A stretch of DNA of 36,321 nt, taken from Deltaproteobacteria bacterium (GTDB lineage Bacteria > Myxococcota_A > Polyangia > Polyangiales > JAFGIB01). Where the stretch lies: the NCBI GenBank assembly GCA_016929805.1, contig JAFGIB010000315.1, forward strand, positions 1 to 36,321, given 5' to 3'. The translations under genes were made by a program, and so were the position numbers. Below are positions 8,385-17,947 of this stretch, piece by piece. The notes beneath the pieces were generated by a model. It saw nothing but the letters and a program-made list of their open reading frames with translations, had not been told where the DNA came from and did no database searches. How positions within the stretch are numbered: position 1 is the stretch's first letter; the number at the start of each line of letters is the position of its first letter.

Positions 8385-11300
8385 CCGACGATAAACTAGA
8401 TAAAAACGGCGTGAGCCTTGAAGCCCCAAACGAGCCGGACGACGGTGCGCCCGTGGAATCGAACGCGCCCGAAGAACCGGCGAGTCGTGCGCTCGATGTC
8501 TCTGACGAGCCCGCTGAAACACAAAAGCCGGCTGTCCCGGATGCATCAGCCGCTATCGCGAGCGGCGAGCAAGACGGCCGTGAGCAGTTACTAAACAGCA
8601 TTCAAGGCGCGGAGCAACCCTTGGTTCTGGAGGATGAAGAGGGGCTTTTCAGCAACGCTGACGACCTCGAGGACGAGGAGGACGGCGATCTCGTTAAGGC
8701 GAAACCGGCGGACGGTGAACCACCTCAGACGGCAATGGACACGCCTAGCGTAAGTGTTCAGGACGCAAACAGGCCGGCCACCGCCGTCGCCGAACGGAAG
8801 CTCACCCGTGAACCGATACCGCCTCGCGAGTCTGAAACCAGCGAAAGCGAAGACTCGGTTTACCCGACCGATTCCGAGAGCGAGGAGTTGGACTTCGAGC
8901 GAGAATTCTACGCTCAATTCGAAAGTCGGAATCAAGCGAAGCGAGATTCAGAAGCTGAAGAGATCGACGACGATTTGCTCAACCCCATCGACGAGCACGA
9001 GCCATCCGAAATCGCACGTCAGCGGATAGACGAGGAACCTGAAGCCGCGAGCGAGCGGAAAGACGATACTACGAGCACGAGTGGGATCATATCTCGTTTG
9101 CTTTCTTCGCCCCCATCTACACCGCCGACTGCGCCGGAACCCTCGAACGCCGAGCGAGAAATCGAGCCGCAAGCGGCGCTAACCGAGAGCGACGGTTCTG
9201 AACTCCCGGAGCTCGGCGTCGACGACATAGAGCCCGAGCGATCGGAAGATCGCGAGCTCGCAGACGAAGCCGATTCTGAAATCGAGGCCGGCGAAGCCGC
9301 CGCGAGCGCGGCGGCCGAGCTCGACAAGCAACCGCAGCCGTCGACACCCGATGAAGGCGCTATTGCCGCTCGTCGCACGATTCACCGAAGAGCGGTGGCG
9401 CACGACGTTCACCCCCTGGCGAATAGCGACGCGGACGGCCTGCGCGAGCGCAGCGCGTTTCTCGTCAACCTCGCGCAGCACGCGAGCGGAGGGCAAAAGG
9501 CGCAGTTGCTGGTCGCGGCGGCGGAACTTAGGCAACGCGTCGGCGAGCCCGATCAAGCGCTCGCGCTTTATCAATCAGCGTTGGAAATCGATCGAGCTAA
9601 TCTCGTGGCGCTGCGGGCGGTTCGCCGAGAGGCGTGCGTCTCTGGCAACTGGAGCGCGGCGGCCGAGCTTTTAAAAACCGAATCGGAGCTGGCGCTATCC
9701 CCGCAAGAACGCGGATTGGTACTCACCTTGCTCGCGGAAGTGCGGCTGCGACAGCTCGCTGACATCGCCGGCGCGCTGGAAGCGGCAAAAGCGGCGCTTA
9801 CTGTCTATCCTGGAACGATTACCGCCGGTTTGCTGTTAGCGGAAATACATTTCAGCGAACACAGGCAAGCCGAGGGAATCGAGGCGTTACAGCAGGTGGC
9901 GTCGAGTTGGCAAGATTCGGATATCCGGCAGGCGATCCTGGCTGAAAGCGCGCACGCGCTTGAGCGAATCGGCGAGGCGGAAAAAGCCGCAAGGCTGTAT
10001 CGACAAGCTCTTGAGATCAATCCGCGGTCGCTTGCTGCCTTGGTGAACGTGGTAAGCAGCTCCCGGGCAATCGGCGATTTTGATACATCGATCAATACGC
10101 TTCTCGCGATCAGTGAGCTTTTCGATCCAGGTCCGGTTCGCGACGCGCTGGTGCGAATCGCGGCGCGATATGCCCACCACCTTAAACGCGATCCCAAGCA
10201 AGCCCTTTCGCTATTGCTACAGGACGGTAGTCTTTTGGCAATCCGTACACGTGAGCGAGCGGCGGCCGAAAGCGGCGACCGAGCGGCACAGCGAGCGGCA
10301 ATCGAGGCGTGGACCCAAATCAGCAGCGCCAGCGAACGCGCGATTGCGTTTGTCGAGATCGCGCGAGGGCGAATGGATGCAGGCGAATTCGAGGACGCGA
10401 AAGCGGCCCTGCGAGAAGCGGCGCTTGCGGACAACCGCGTCGGTATGATTCGCGTGATTCGCGAAACGATCGCGCGCAAGAAAGGCGAGACCTCGGATCT
10501 CACGGCCGAGATCGAGGGTGAAGATAAGAGCAACGCGCTGACTCTGGCGGCCAAGCTCGCGCGGCTTGCGACTGAGACGACTGGCGAGCGGCGAATGCTT
10601 GAGCTTTCCACGCGTCACTGCGATGGGGTGCGTACCGCGGAAATTATTGCGTTAGACGCTGCGGCCGAGGACGATGACCGGGATTGGGTGAGGTCGGCGT
10701 TGCTGCAAGAGGCTGAAAACGCCGTTGCCGAAAACCGAGTCGGGCCGCTTTTCGCGCTCTTATATCTGTATTCGATGGAGCGGGACAAAGCGGATAGCCG
10801 CGGACAGCCGCGGGCGGACCAATCCACGCCGAAAAGAGCTGAAGCCCTTGCGACAGAAGGTCATGAAGCGGGCGATAGCCTCCTTGACCCGGACCAAGAA
10901 GCGGTTGAAATCGTTGAAGAATCGCAATCGGAAGAGCGCGAACAAACCGGGATCGATTTCGAAACAGAAAGATCCGAGCGAGACGGCGATGCGCTCGACG
11001 CTCTGCCCGGCGCTGAGATCGGCGCGGAAGATCGCGGCGTTTTAGAGCCCGCGCCGCGGCCGTTTTCTGCCCGCGGCGAGCAACTCGTCGATCTCTTTGA
11101 AAAGTTACGCGCGGCCTTACCGGGCTCGCCGATCGCGTTGCGTCAGATGGCGCGGGCGAGCGGCGACCGGGAAAAAGCCGCGGGGTATTTTTTAGAGGAA
11201 TGCGCGGCGTCGCAAGGAATGCGGGCGGCTTTTGCCGCGACCGCGGCCGGTCGTTATCTACAATCCGCCGGGCTGGATCCGCTGCCCGCTTTTCGACAAG

Positions 11301-14300
11301 CTCTCGAGAGCACGGCGGGTTATGGGCCGGCTTGCTGGGCGATGGAAATAAGCGCGCGCGCGGTCAACGATACCGAGGCGCTTGTATTGGTCCACGAACA
11401 GCTAGCCGAACACGCGCTCTGTCCGCAGGAAAAAGCGTCGCGGTTCGCCCGCGCCGCGCTTTATCGCTCGGCGCAAGACCGTTCGCTCGCGATCGAGCTG
11501 CTGAGGCGCGCCTTGGAAATCCACCCCCAGGACTCGGTGGTCAACGAGCTGATACTCAGGCTTTTAGGCGTCGATTCGACGAACGAGATAGCCGAACGCT
11601 TGTTGGTCTCAGCGCGAGACGATTCGCCGGAAGCGATACGCGCCGCGCGTCTCAGGGCCGCGGCCGCGTATGAAAACGGCCGAGAGCTGGAAAAAGCCGC
11701 CGAGTTATACCAAACGGTCATCGAAACCTCTCAAAAGCCTGAACCGATAGCGCTTTTCGCGCTGGAACGCTTAGAGCTTGCCTTGGGACGGCACGATCAA
11801 GTCAGAGAACAACTCGCGCATGCGCTGCGGCAAGCCTCCGACGACCGGTCGCGAGCGGCGTGTTTATATCGCTTAATCGAGTTCGAGCGTGAGCACGGGG
11901 ACGAATCCGACGCGCTGGCACATCTAAAGGCCTTAGTGCAAATACAACCCGACCAGATTGCTTGCTGGCGCATGCTCGAGCGGCATTACCTCGAGCGAAG
12001 CGGTTCAGATGAAGCTCTGCGAATTACCGCGGCCTTGGTCGACCACTTAACCGATCCGACGGATGTCTCGGCCTATCTCAGGCAACTGGTTCGTCTTAAG
12101 CAGTTGCCGCATGATGCGCCCGCGGCCGGCGCCGATGAGATAATTCTTAAGCACGCGGATCGCGCGGTACCGGACCTATGGCTGACACAGAAGCTGGAAG
12201 CGGCAGCGCGCGCCGCCAATGATAGCGCTCGCATCGCCCAAGCGCTGAGCGACGCCGTGATGCACTATTCCGATCCGATGGAACGGGCTTCCATCGCCCT
12301 GTGCGCCGCCGAGCAAGCGAGCGGCGAAGTGCTCGATGATGTGATGGAAAAGCTCGGTCAAGCTGTGGCCGAGGCCGCGGACCATCCCGTTGCCGCGGAA
12401 GAGCTTGGCTCGCTTTTAGAAAAAACGGGTAAGTCGGCCGAAGCCGCGCGCGCGTATGAGATGGCGGCGGCTCACGCTCATAACAGCGAGCGCGAAGCGC
12501 GGCTTTGGCGACAAGCAGCGGTGATCTGGCAGGATGAGCTTGGTGATAACGAGCGCGCTCGGGCGGCGCTGGTCCGAGCTAAAGACGCCGACCTGATGTG
12601 CGGCGATGTCTTTTCGCGTCTCCGGTCGCTATTGCGCGAAAGCGGCGAAACCGCGGAGCTTGCCGAGCTGTTACGCGTCCGAATCGAGAAAGGAGGCGAT
12701 GGCGCAACGCTGGCGCAGCTTAACCTCGAGCTATCGGGGTTGCAACGCGAGCTCGGTAATCGTAGCGCGGCTAAAGCGTTCCTCGGTGCCGCTCTCGGTT
12801 CGGATCCGCAACACGTCATAGCGCTAAGCGAACTCGCCAAGATGCATCTCGACGACCAGCAGTGGCGCGAGGCTGCCGATATATTAATTCGACTGGCACG
12901 GCTGACGAAGGACAACCAACAGTTATGCTGGTTGTTTTTCAGGCTCGGTGACATCTACCAGAAGCATTTGCCCGACCTTCAACGCGCTGAAATCGCTTTT
13001 ACCCGGATCGTCAAGTTGCAGCCCGAAAACGTCGAAGCGATCGAGCGATTGATCGAGATTTTTCAGCAGCAGCAGATGCACGCGAAAGCCGCACGCGCGC
13101 TGCAGCGGTTGGTTCAGCTAAGCGGCGATCGCGACAGCAGAAATAAAAACCAGTTGCGGTTTGCCGCTGAACTGGAGCACCTCGATCAACAACGAGAAGC
13201 CGAGGAGATTTTAGAATCCTGCAGGAAAGAGTCCCCGACCGACATCGTTGTGATCAATGCCTTGACCGAATTTTACCGTCGCCAGCAGGCGCATAACGCG
13301 TTGTCGATGCATTTAAACCGCTCCTCCAGCGAATTTAGAAGCGCGCTGAAAGAGGACCCGACGAAGGTAGAAAATTGGCGCGGATTGGTCGAGGTCCTAT
13401 TGACGCGCGAACAGATTCAAAGCGCTCAAAGTTGCGCCTCGACCGCGGTGGCTTTTGGCGTTTCGGACGCGAAACTCCACGCGATGCTTATCGACGGCGC
13501 CGCAACGCCGTTGGTGAAAGCCCTGGGCAGCGCGGAAATCGACCGGATCATCGCTCCCTCCTGGCTGACCGATACCGTGCGCTTCGTGTTCGGCGGAACC
13601 GCTTTCGCCCTGGATCGGGCGGCTCCGTTTAACGCCAAAGGGCTCGGAGTCGAGCGCCTGAAGAAAAAATCCGAACAGCTCGAACGGATCGTTAAAGGCG
13701 TCTGCCAAGGATTCGGCCTTTCGTCGGTGTTGCTTTACACCTCAAGCAGACGAATCTGCATACCGGTTTCGAACGATCCCCTCGCCGTCTTGGTCGGCGA
13801 ATCATTGCTCGAAGAGACGACTGAAGCGGAAAAACGCTTTCTCTTGACCCGCGCGATAAAGCTCGCTGTCAACAACCTCGCGGTTCTCGTTCGCACCCCG
13901 CCGGACGAGATAGTGTTCGTAGTTAACGCGTTGATACGACATTTCGATAGCGAGTTTGAACCCGAGGGGATGGATACGGCGAGGCTCGAGGAAACCGCGA
14001 GGCAAATCGGCAGGTTCATCCCGCGAAAGTACCACGCGGAGCTGAGTCAAAATGTTTTTGAAATCAAAGGTATGGCCGAATTCGATCCCCGCGCGCTTTC
14101 GAGGGTGACGACCGAATTCGGCTCAAGAGCCGCGTTGGTCGCGACCGGCTCCTCACCGGCGGCGCTCACGGCATTACTGAAGATCGACGAGGTGGCGTTT
14201 AACCAGCAATCGCCAGAGCAAATGCTGGCCGCAATTCGTCGATCTCGCGACGCGGAGTCGTTGTTCTCTTTCGCTCTTTCCGATGCGTTCCTGAGCGCGC

Positions 14301-14332
14301 GTCAAAGAGCGTTCGAGTTGCAACAAGAGTAA
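8381..14332 (+). CDS. Giant TPR protein (1983 aa) with long acidic disordered N terminus
   Basis: A 1983-aa protein starting at a GTG that overlaps the stop of the upstream giant by four bases. Residues 1 to about 325 are strongly acidic and low in complexity (Glu, Asp, Ser, Pro, Ala) and likely disordered. TPR units follow from about 340, interrupted by a second acidic linker at about 797-900, then continue to about 1690. A C-terminal alpha/beta domain (about 1710-1983) resembles that of the upstream gene. It contains a strand pair, a V-G-E-S-L-L turn, then a helix beginning E-K-R-F-L-L-T-R where M48-type peptidases would carry HExxH; no zinc motif is present. No signal peptide is visible. 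I infer a large cytoplasmic scaffold acting with its neighbour. The process it serves is not recognisable. Confidence 0.88.
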   Translation: MTDDKLDKNGVSLEAPNEPDDGAPVESNAPEEPASRALDVSDEPAETQKPAVPDASAAIASGEQDGREQLLNSIQGAEQPLVLEDEEGLFSNADDLEDEEDGDLVKAKPADGEPPQTAMDTPSVSVQDANRPATAVAERKLTREPIPPRESETSESEDSVYPTDSESEELDFEREFYAQFESRNQAKRDSEAEEIDDDLLNPIDEHEPSEIARQRIDEEPEAASERKDDTTSTSGIISRLLSSPPSTPPTAPEPSNAEREIEPQAALTESDGSELPELGVDDIEPERSEDRELADEADSEIEAGEAAASAAAELDKQPQPSTPDEGAIAARRTIHRRAVAHDVHPLANSDADGLRERSAFLVNLAQHASGGQKAQLLVAAAELRQRVGEPDQALALYQSALEIDRANLVALRAVRREACVSGNWSAAAELLKTESELALSPQERGLVLTLLAEVRLRQLADIAGALEAAKAALTVYPGTITAGLLLAEIHFSEHRQAEGIEALQQVASSWQDSDIRQAILAESAHALERIGEAEKAARLYRQALEINPRSLAALVNVVSSSRAIGDFDTSINTLLAISELFDPGPVRDALVRIAARYAHHLKRDPKQALSLLLQDGSLLAIRTRERAAAESGDRAAQRAAIEAWTQISSASERAIAFVEIARGRMDAGEFEDAKAALREAALADNRVGMIRVIRETIARKKGETSDLTAEIEGEDKSNALTLAAKLARLATETTGERRMLELSTRHCDGVRTAEIIALDAAAEDDDRDWVRSALLQEAENAVAENRVGPLFALLYLYSMERDKADSRGQPRADQSTPKRAEALATEGHEAGDSLLDPDQEAVEIVEESQSEEREQTGIDFETERSERDGDALDALPGAEIGAEDRGVLEPAPRPFSARGEQLVDLFEKLRAALPGSPIALRQMARASGDREKAAGYFLEECAASQGMRAAFAATAAGRYLQSAGLDPLPAFRQALESTAGYGPACWAMEISARAVNDTEALVLVHEQLAEHALCPQEKASRFARAALYRSAQDRSLAIELLRRALEIHPQDSVVNELILRLLGVDSTNEIAERLLVSARDDSPEAIRAARLRAAAAYENGRELEKAAELYQTVIETSQKPEPIALFALERLELALGRHDQVREQLAHALRQASDDRSRAACLYRLIEFEREHGDESDALAHLKALVQIQPDQIACWRMLERHYLERSGSDEALRITAALVDHLTDPTDVSAYLRQLVRLKQLPHDAPAAGADEIILKHADRAVPDLWLTQKLEAAARAANDSARIAQALSDAVMHYSDPMERASIALCAAEQASGEVLDDVMEKLGQAVAEAADHPVAAEELGSLLEKTGKSAEAARAYEMAAAHAHNSEREARLWRQAAVIWQDELGDNERARAALVRAKDADLMCGDVFSRLRSLLRESGETAELAELLRVRIEKGGDGATLAQLNLELSGLQRELGNRSAAKAFLGAALGSDPQHVIALSELAKMHLDDQQWREAADILIRLARLTKDNQQLCWLFFRLGDIYQKHLPDLQRAEIAFTRIVKLQPENVEAIERLIEIFQQQQMHAKAARALQRLVQLSGDRDSRNKNQLRFAAELEHLDQQREAEEILESCRKESPTDIVVINALTEFYRRQQAHNALSMHLNRSSSEFRSALKEDPTKVENWRGLVEVLLTREQIQSAQSCASTAVAFGVSDAKLHAMLIDGAATPLVKALGSAEIDRIIAPSWLTDTVRFVFGGTAFALDRAAPFNAKGLGVERLKKKSEQLERIVKGVCQGFGLSSVLLYTSSRRICIPVSNDPLAVLVGESLLEETTEAEKRFLLTRAIKLAVNNLAVLVRTPPDEIVFVVNALIRHFDSEFEPEGMDTARLEETARQIGRFIPRKYHAELSQNVFEIKGMAEFDPRALSRVTTEFGSRAALVATGSSPAALTALLKIDEVAFNQQSPEQMLAAIRRSRDAESLFSFALSDAFLSARQRAFELQQE

Positions 14333-14388
14333 AGCCCGATGGAACGACGAATACAGGTGTCGAAAGCGCGAACGAAGCGATTCGAGCC

Positions 14389-14946
14389 ATGAATCCGAAA
14401 CGGCAAGAAGTCGCGGTTTTCGGCGGAAGCTTCAATCCTCCCCACCTGGCGCACACCCTGGTAGTCGCCTATGTGCTTTCGGCTTACCCGATAAAAAAGC
14501 TTCTGGTCGTTCCGACCTACCTTCATCCCTTCGCCAAACGGGTCGCGCCGTACGAGCACCGCGTAAGGATGTGCGAACTGGCGATGGCGGATGTAAAACG
14601 CGTTCAGGTTTCGCGCATCGAAGAAGATCTCGGCGGAGAAAGCCTGACGCTGAAAACCCTCGAGACGCTTCAGCAACGACACCCTCGAACCCGTTTTCGT
14701 TTGGTGGTCGGCTCCGACATTTTAGCCGAAGCGCCGCGTTGGTTTCGTTTCGATCGAATAGAAGCGATCGCGCCGCTAATCGTGCTCGCACGCGGTGGCT
14801 ATAGCGAAGCGGAGACGAAAGGTCTGGTTTTTCCCGCGATCAGCTCCTCGGAAATTCGCGGCTTGTTGAGTAACGGTCTCTCAACCGAAGGCTATCTGTC
14901 GGACTCGGTGGCGGCGTATATTAAGGAACACGATCTATACCGCTAG
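14389..14946 (+). CDS. nadD: Nicotinate-nucleotide adenylyltransferase
   Basis: A 185-aa enzyme that transfers AMP from ATP to nicotinate mononucleotide, giving deamido-NAD in cytoplasmic NAD synthesis. The nucleotidyltransferase signature GGSFNPPHLAH (residues 12-22, with H19 and H22 of the HxxH-type motif) is clear, as are VGSD near 107-110 and the C-terminal ISSSEIR (151-157), equivalent to the SSTxIR ATP-binding motif. Length is slightly short of the usual 190-215 aa but all motifs are present. It follows the giant TPR gene after 56 bp. Its ATG shares four bases (ATGA) with the stop of a 17-codon frame starting at 14339, so coupling to a leader peptide is possible. It faces a minus-strand protease gene. 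Confidence 0.93.
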   Translation: MNPKRQEVAVFGGSFNPPHLAHTLVVAYVLSAYPIKKLLVVPTYLHPFAKRVAPYEHRVRMCELAMADVKRVQVSRIEEDLGGESLTLKTLETLQQRHPRTRFRLVVGSDILAEAPRWFRFDRIEAIAPLIVLARGGYSEAETKGLVFPAISSSEIRGLLSNGLSTEGYLSDSVAAYIKEHDLYR

Positions 14947-15015
14947 CGCGGATATATCTTATTTAAAACGGTTGTTCGCGGGCGACACGCATCCTTCGAC
15001 CACGGGTTGTAATGA

Positions 15016-16515
15016 TTAATTGTGTAAGATTAAAGCCGAGCGTAGCACGGCTTTTTGCTCCGGCGTGATCGCGGTACCGCTACCCATCGCCCAAAACATG
15101 AGATTGTCCGCGCCGAAATCCCGGCATTCCTCCAGACTCAGCATTGCGTCGTTGTCGCGGTCGCGGTCGAGCCGGCATTCCGGTGTATCGGGCAGCGGGT
15201 CGAGGACAAATCCAGCCTGTTCACTGGTGTGAAACAAGCCTAAAAAATGGCCGATTTCATGGGCGATGACCTTCCCGAACAGATCCGCGTCTGCGAGTGA
15301 ATCAACGCTCAAAGCGATTCCCGAGCCTCCCGTTCCGTGCATGCCCAAGGGCCCCGGCGTTCCGCCCGAAATGGCCACGGTGTCGTATATTTCGCGTACG
15401 AAAAAGAGGTTGATCGCGGGATTGCGCGCTCCCGCGGATAAGGCGAACAGCCGGGGCAGCTCCTCCAATATGCCGTAGCGAAGCTCAATGGTTTCAAACT
15501 CCTCGCGCAAGCCGCCCGCGACTTCGAATTGCATAACCTCTCCGATTTCGATCCCGGCCCGGGAATAGATCGATTCAACAACGGCCAAAGCGTCCTTCAC
15601 AAGAGGCGGCCCGCGCTCGCCGGACGGCGCTAATTGCAAGCCTCCTAAATAAAAGAGGTTTAAATCGAGGCGTGACCCTGTCGACACTCCGGATAACTCG
15701 GTCAGCCGCATATCGCCCGGATTTTCCGCGGTGAGAAGCACGCGAAAGCCGTATTCGCAAAGCGCAGATCGCGGTCCGTTCGGCAACATCACCGCGATGG
15801 GATGGCTCTGGTTCGCCGCCAAAACCGTCCCGCTGCCCACGGGATTGAGCGGTGCTTCTTGCTCCGCTCGCCACATGACCGAATAGAGATCGGCATCGAA
15901 TAAGGTCAACGGCTCGGTATCGTTGGTCATGAGCTGGTCGACGCATATCGGTGCTCTACACGGCGTCGTAAAGGCCGGCCAGGCATTCTCGGCGAGGTGT
16001 TCGAAAACCACAATCGTGGTCGGATCGACCGGCGGCAGATCGATCGCTTCCGCGGCGCCTGAGTCGGAAAAGAAGTCTTCATAGATCTCGGAGTGTATTT
16101 CGCTTTCTTCCGGCAACTCGGCGAGCGATACACACCCGCGAAGCGGCTGAAGCGCGGACTCGCTGGTTCGGGCGTAAACCGTAGAGCAACGCTGATTGGA
16201 ACCGCACTGGCTGTCGCTCGTGCACGGACGGCTGCAGGTTTCGGTAAGCAAACAGATGCCGCGGCTACAATCCTCGGGGGTTCGGCAGGGCCGTCCTACA
16301 TCGTATGCTTCTGATCTACAGCTACACGTAAGCGACAACGGCTCAAGATCAACACGCGATTGCTCGGGTTCCGCGACGCAGCCACCGTTAATACAATCGT
16401 CGTCGGAGGTACACGATTGTCCGTAAGACGCACAATCGGTTCTACCGTCATCCGTTGCGCTAACGCAAGCGCACGCACAGAGTAATACAGTTAGAACCGC
16501 TGATCGAAAAATCAT
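15016..16515 (-). CDS. Secreted Cys-rich zinc metalloprotease (metzincin, M43-like) with EF-hand
   Basis: A 499-aa exported protein. A signal sequence at 1-20 ends in LLCACACVSA, compatible with either signal peptidase or a lipobox. Residues 28-128 carry at least a dozen Cys in CxxDxxC-style modules, as in myxobacterial surface proteins. The catalytic domain has HEIGHFLGLFH (H419, E420, H423, H429), the metzincin zinc site, and a Met-turn candidate NLM at 471-473. Between them DTPEC and the loop D452-R-D-N-D-A-M-L-S-L-E-E463 form a canonical calcium-binding EF-hand. The arrangement is closest to pappalysin-type M43 peptidases, but exact family assignment is an inference. It diverges from the MepA-like gene across 53 bp, so the two may share control. 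Expected site is the cell surface or outside the cell. Confidence 0.82.
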   Translation of the reverse strand: MIFRSAVLTVLLCACACVSATDDGRTDCASYGQSCTSDDDCINGGCVAEPEQSRVDLEPLSLTCSCRSEAYDVGRPCRTPEDCSRGICLLTETCSRPCTSDSQCGSNQRCSTVYARTSESALQPLRGCVSLAELPEESEIHSEIYEDFFSDSGAAEAIDLPPVDPTTIVVFEHLAENAWPAFTTPCRAPICVDQLMTNDTEPLTLFDADLYSVMWRAEQEAPLNPVGSGTVLAANQSHPIAVMLPNGPRSALCEYGFRVLLTAENPGDMRLTELSGVSTGSRLDLNLFYLGGLQLAPSGERGPPLVKDALAVVESIYSRAGIEIGEVMQFEVAGGLREEFETIELRYGILEELPRLFALSAGARNPAINLFFVREIYDTVAISGGTPGPLGMHGTGGSGIALSVDSLADADLFGKVIAHEIGHFLGLFHTSEQAGFVLDPLPDTPECRLDRDRDNDAMLSLEECRDFGADNLMFWAMGSGTAITPEQKAVLRSALILHN

Positions 16516-16568
16516 TTTGTCTGTTTTAACTTACCCGTCACACTGAACGCGTTTATAACAAAAGTAGG

Positions 16569-17804
16569 ATGGCGCTTTTACTGATATTTATCCTTCTGTT
16601 GACCTCGTCGGGCTGCGGTCCCACTCGAGAGGCAGCGCCCGCGGCACCTATCGGTAATTCTGTTACAAATAGCTTTTCCGGTACAGCAGATAACAATCGA
16701 TTCGCTCATAAAAAGGAGAACGTCCGGCTCCAAGGGCGCGTCCGGCCTACCCCGGGCTCGAACCAGCCGATAGACGTTGTCGATGAAAATCGAGCTTCTA
16801 CTGTCGAAGCGGCGCGGCTTCATCTATCCGCGTCGAGCGAAGATATCGACGCGAACGAGCGGGAGCCACAAGACAAATCCCAAATGGACGAAGCGAGTGA
16901 AGATATCGCATATATCCTCGGCCTCGACGCTTCAAATAGCGTTTCCTTGGGCGGCTGTAGCAACGGCCGTCTGATCGGAGCCGTAGCGTTACCAAAAGCC
17001 GGACCCGGTTTTATTCACAATCCGAAACGCCCTATCGAAGCGCGATTCGCCACGGTCGAAACCATACAGGCGATTATTCGTTCGGCCGCGGTTGTGGCGG
17101 AAACGTTTCCTGACGCGGTTTTGGTCGTCAACGATCTTTGTCTACGCGACGGAGGACCGATCGCGCAGCACGGATCGCATCAAAATGGCCGCGATGTGGA
17201 CATCCTTTTTTACTACTTGGATGCCAAAGGCGAACCCGTGCCCTCGGTCGGAGTTCCGCTCGATCCGCGTGGATGGGGCTGGGACTTTAAAGATCTCAAA
17301 ATCGCGCAGGACGACCAACGTCTGCAAATCGACCTTAGACGCACGTGGCGTTTCATAGCAGCCTTGCTTGAAACGAGCGGCGACCTCGTACAGCGTATTT
17401 TCATCGTGGAACACCTGCGCTCGTTACTGCTTCAAGAAGCGCAAAGGGTTAAGGCCCCGAACGATATTCGCTCGCGATTCGAAGAAGTGACCTGTCAACC
17501 AAGCACACCTCACGATGACCACATGCATGTGCGTTTTTTTTGCACCGCGGACGACATTCAAGCCGGCTGCTTGGACGATTACCCCATCTATCCTCGGCGC
17601 CGTAGCGCCTTGCGTCAGGTCGGCATCGACCCGGTGCTCGCCAAGGTTGATCGTCGTCTACGCCAAACCGCGAAGAAGCGAACGACCTCGCCCGCTGAAG
17701 CGAAAAGGCGCGCCGGCCCGATGCATGCTCGCGTTAAAAGGTTTTTAGATCAACGCGAAAGTTGGCTTCCCAAACCGAGCCCCGGTCGGCCTTTTTGCCG
17801 TTAG
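16569..17804 (+). CDS. MepA-like penicillin-insensitive murein endopeptidase, lipoprotein
   Basis: A 411-aa envelope protein of peptidase family M74, zinc enzymes that cut cross-links between peptidoglycan stem peptides. The N terminus is a short hydrophobic signal ending S-S-G-C16, a slightly atypical lipobox. Residues 20-120 are a polar linker. The catalytic domain shows HGSHQNGRDVD (H201, H204, D209, D211) and HDDHMH (H315, H318, H320), matching the metal ligands of MepA. C130, C191, C309, C325 and C334 could pair in disulfides. A basic C-terminal tail of about 70 residues is not part of the family core. AGTAGG abuts the ATG. It is longer than E. coli MepA (about 270 aa) because of the linker and tail. 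Likely role is cell-wall remodelling in the periplasm. Confidence 0.9.
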   Translation: MALLLIFILLLTSSGCGPTREAAPAAPIGNSVTNSFSGTADNNRFAHKKENVRLQGRVRPTPGSNQPIDVVDENRASTVEAARLHLSASSEDIDANEREPQDKSQMDEASEDIAYILGLDASNSVSLGGCSNGRLIGAVALPKAGPGFIHNPKRPIEARFATVETIQAIIRSAAVVAETFPDAVLVVNDLCLRDGGPIAQHGSHQNGRDVDILFYYLDAKGEPVPSVGVPLDPRGWGWDFKDLKIAQDDQRLQIDLRRTWRFIAALLETSGDLVQRIFIVEHLRSLLLQEAQRVKAPNDIRSRFEEVTCQPSTPHDDHMHVRFFCTADDIQAGCLDDYPIYPRRRSALRQVGIDPVLAKVDRRLRQTAKKRTTSPAEAKRRAGPMHARVKRFLDQRESWLPKPSPGRPFCR

Positions 17805-17876
17805 GGCTCGCGTACACATGATTTCACATTTTTAGCGCCCCGCTCGGGATCAAATGTTTTATCGACGACTGAGCGG

Positions 17877-17897
17877 AACCGCAGCAATAGCAGCGCT
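17877..17897 (+). repeat. Box A repeat, copy 1
   Basis: The 20-mer ACCGCAGCAATAGCAGCGCT plus one preceding A occurs here and identically at 19700-19720. Both copies lie in non-coding DNA upstream of a box B copy in the same orientation. Confidence 0.75.
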
Positions 17898-17947
17898 CTG
17901 ATGATTCATCGCATATCATTCGTTTTTCTTCGGTTCGTGAGGGAGCC

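Noticed and set aside
9805..10611. 268-codon antisense frame inside the 1983-aa TPR gene
   Set aside because: Ser/Arg/Ala-rich shadow of a GC-rich Ala/Glu coding sequence. The plus-strand frame has clear TPR periodicity.
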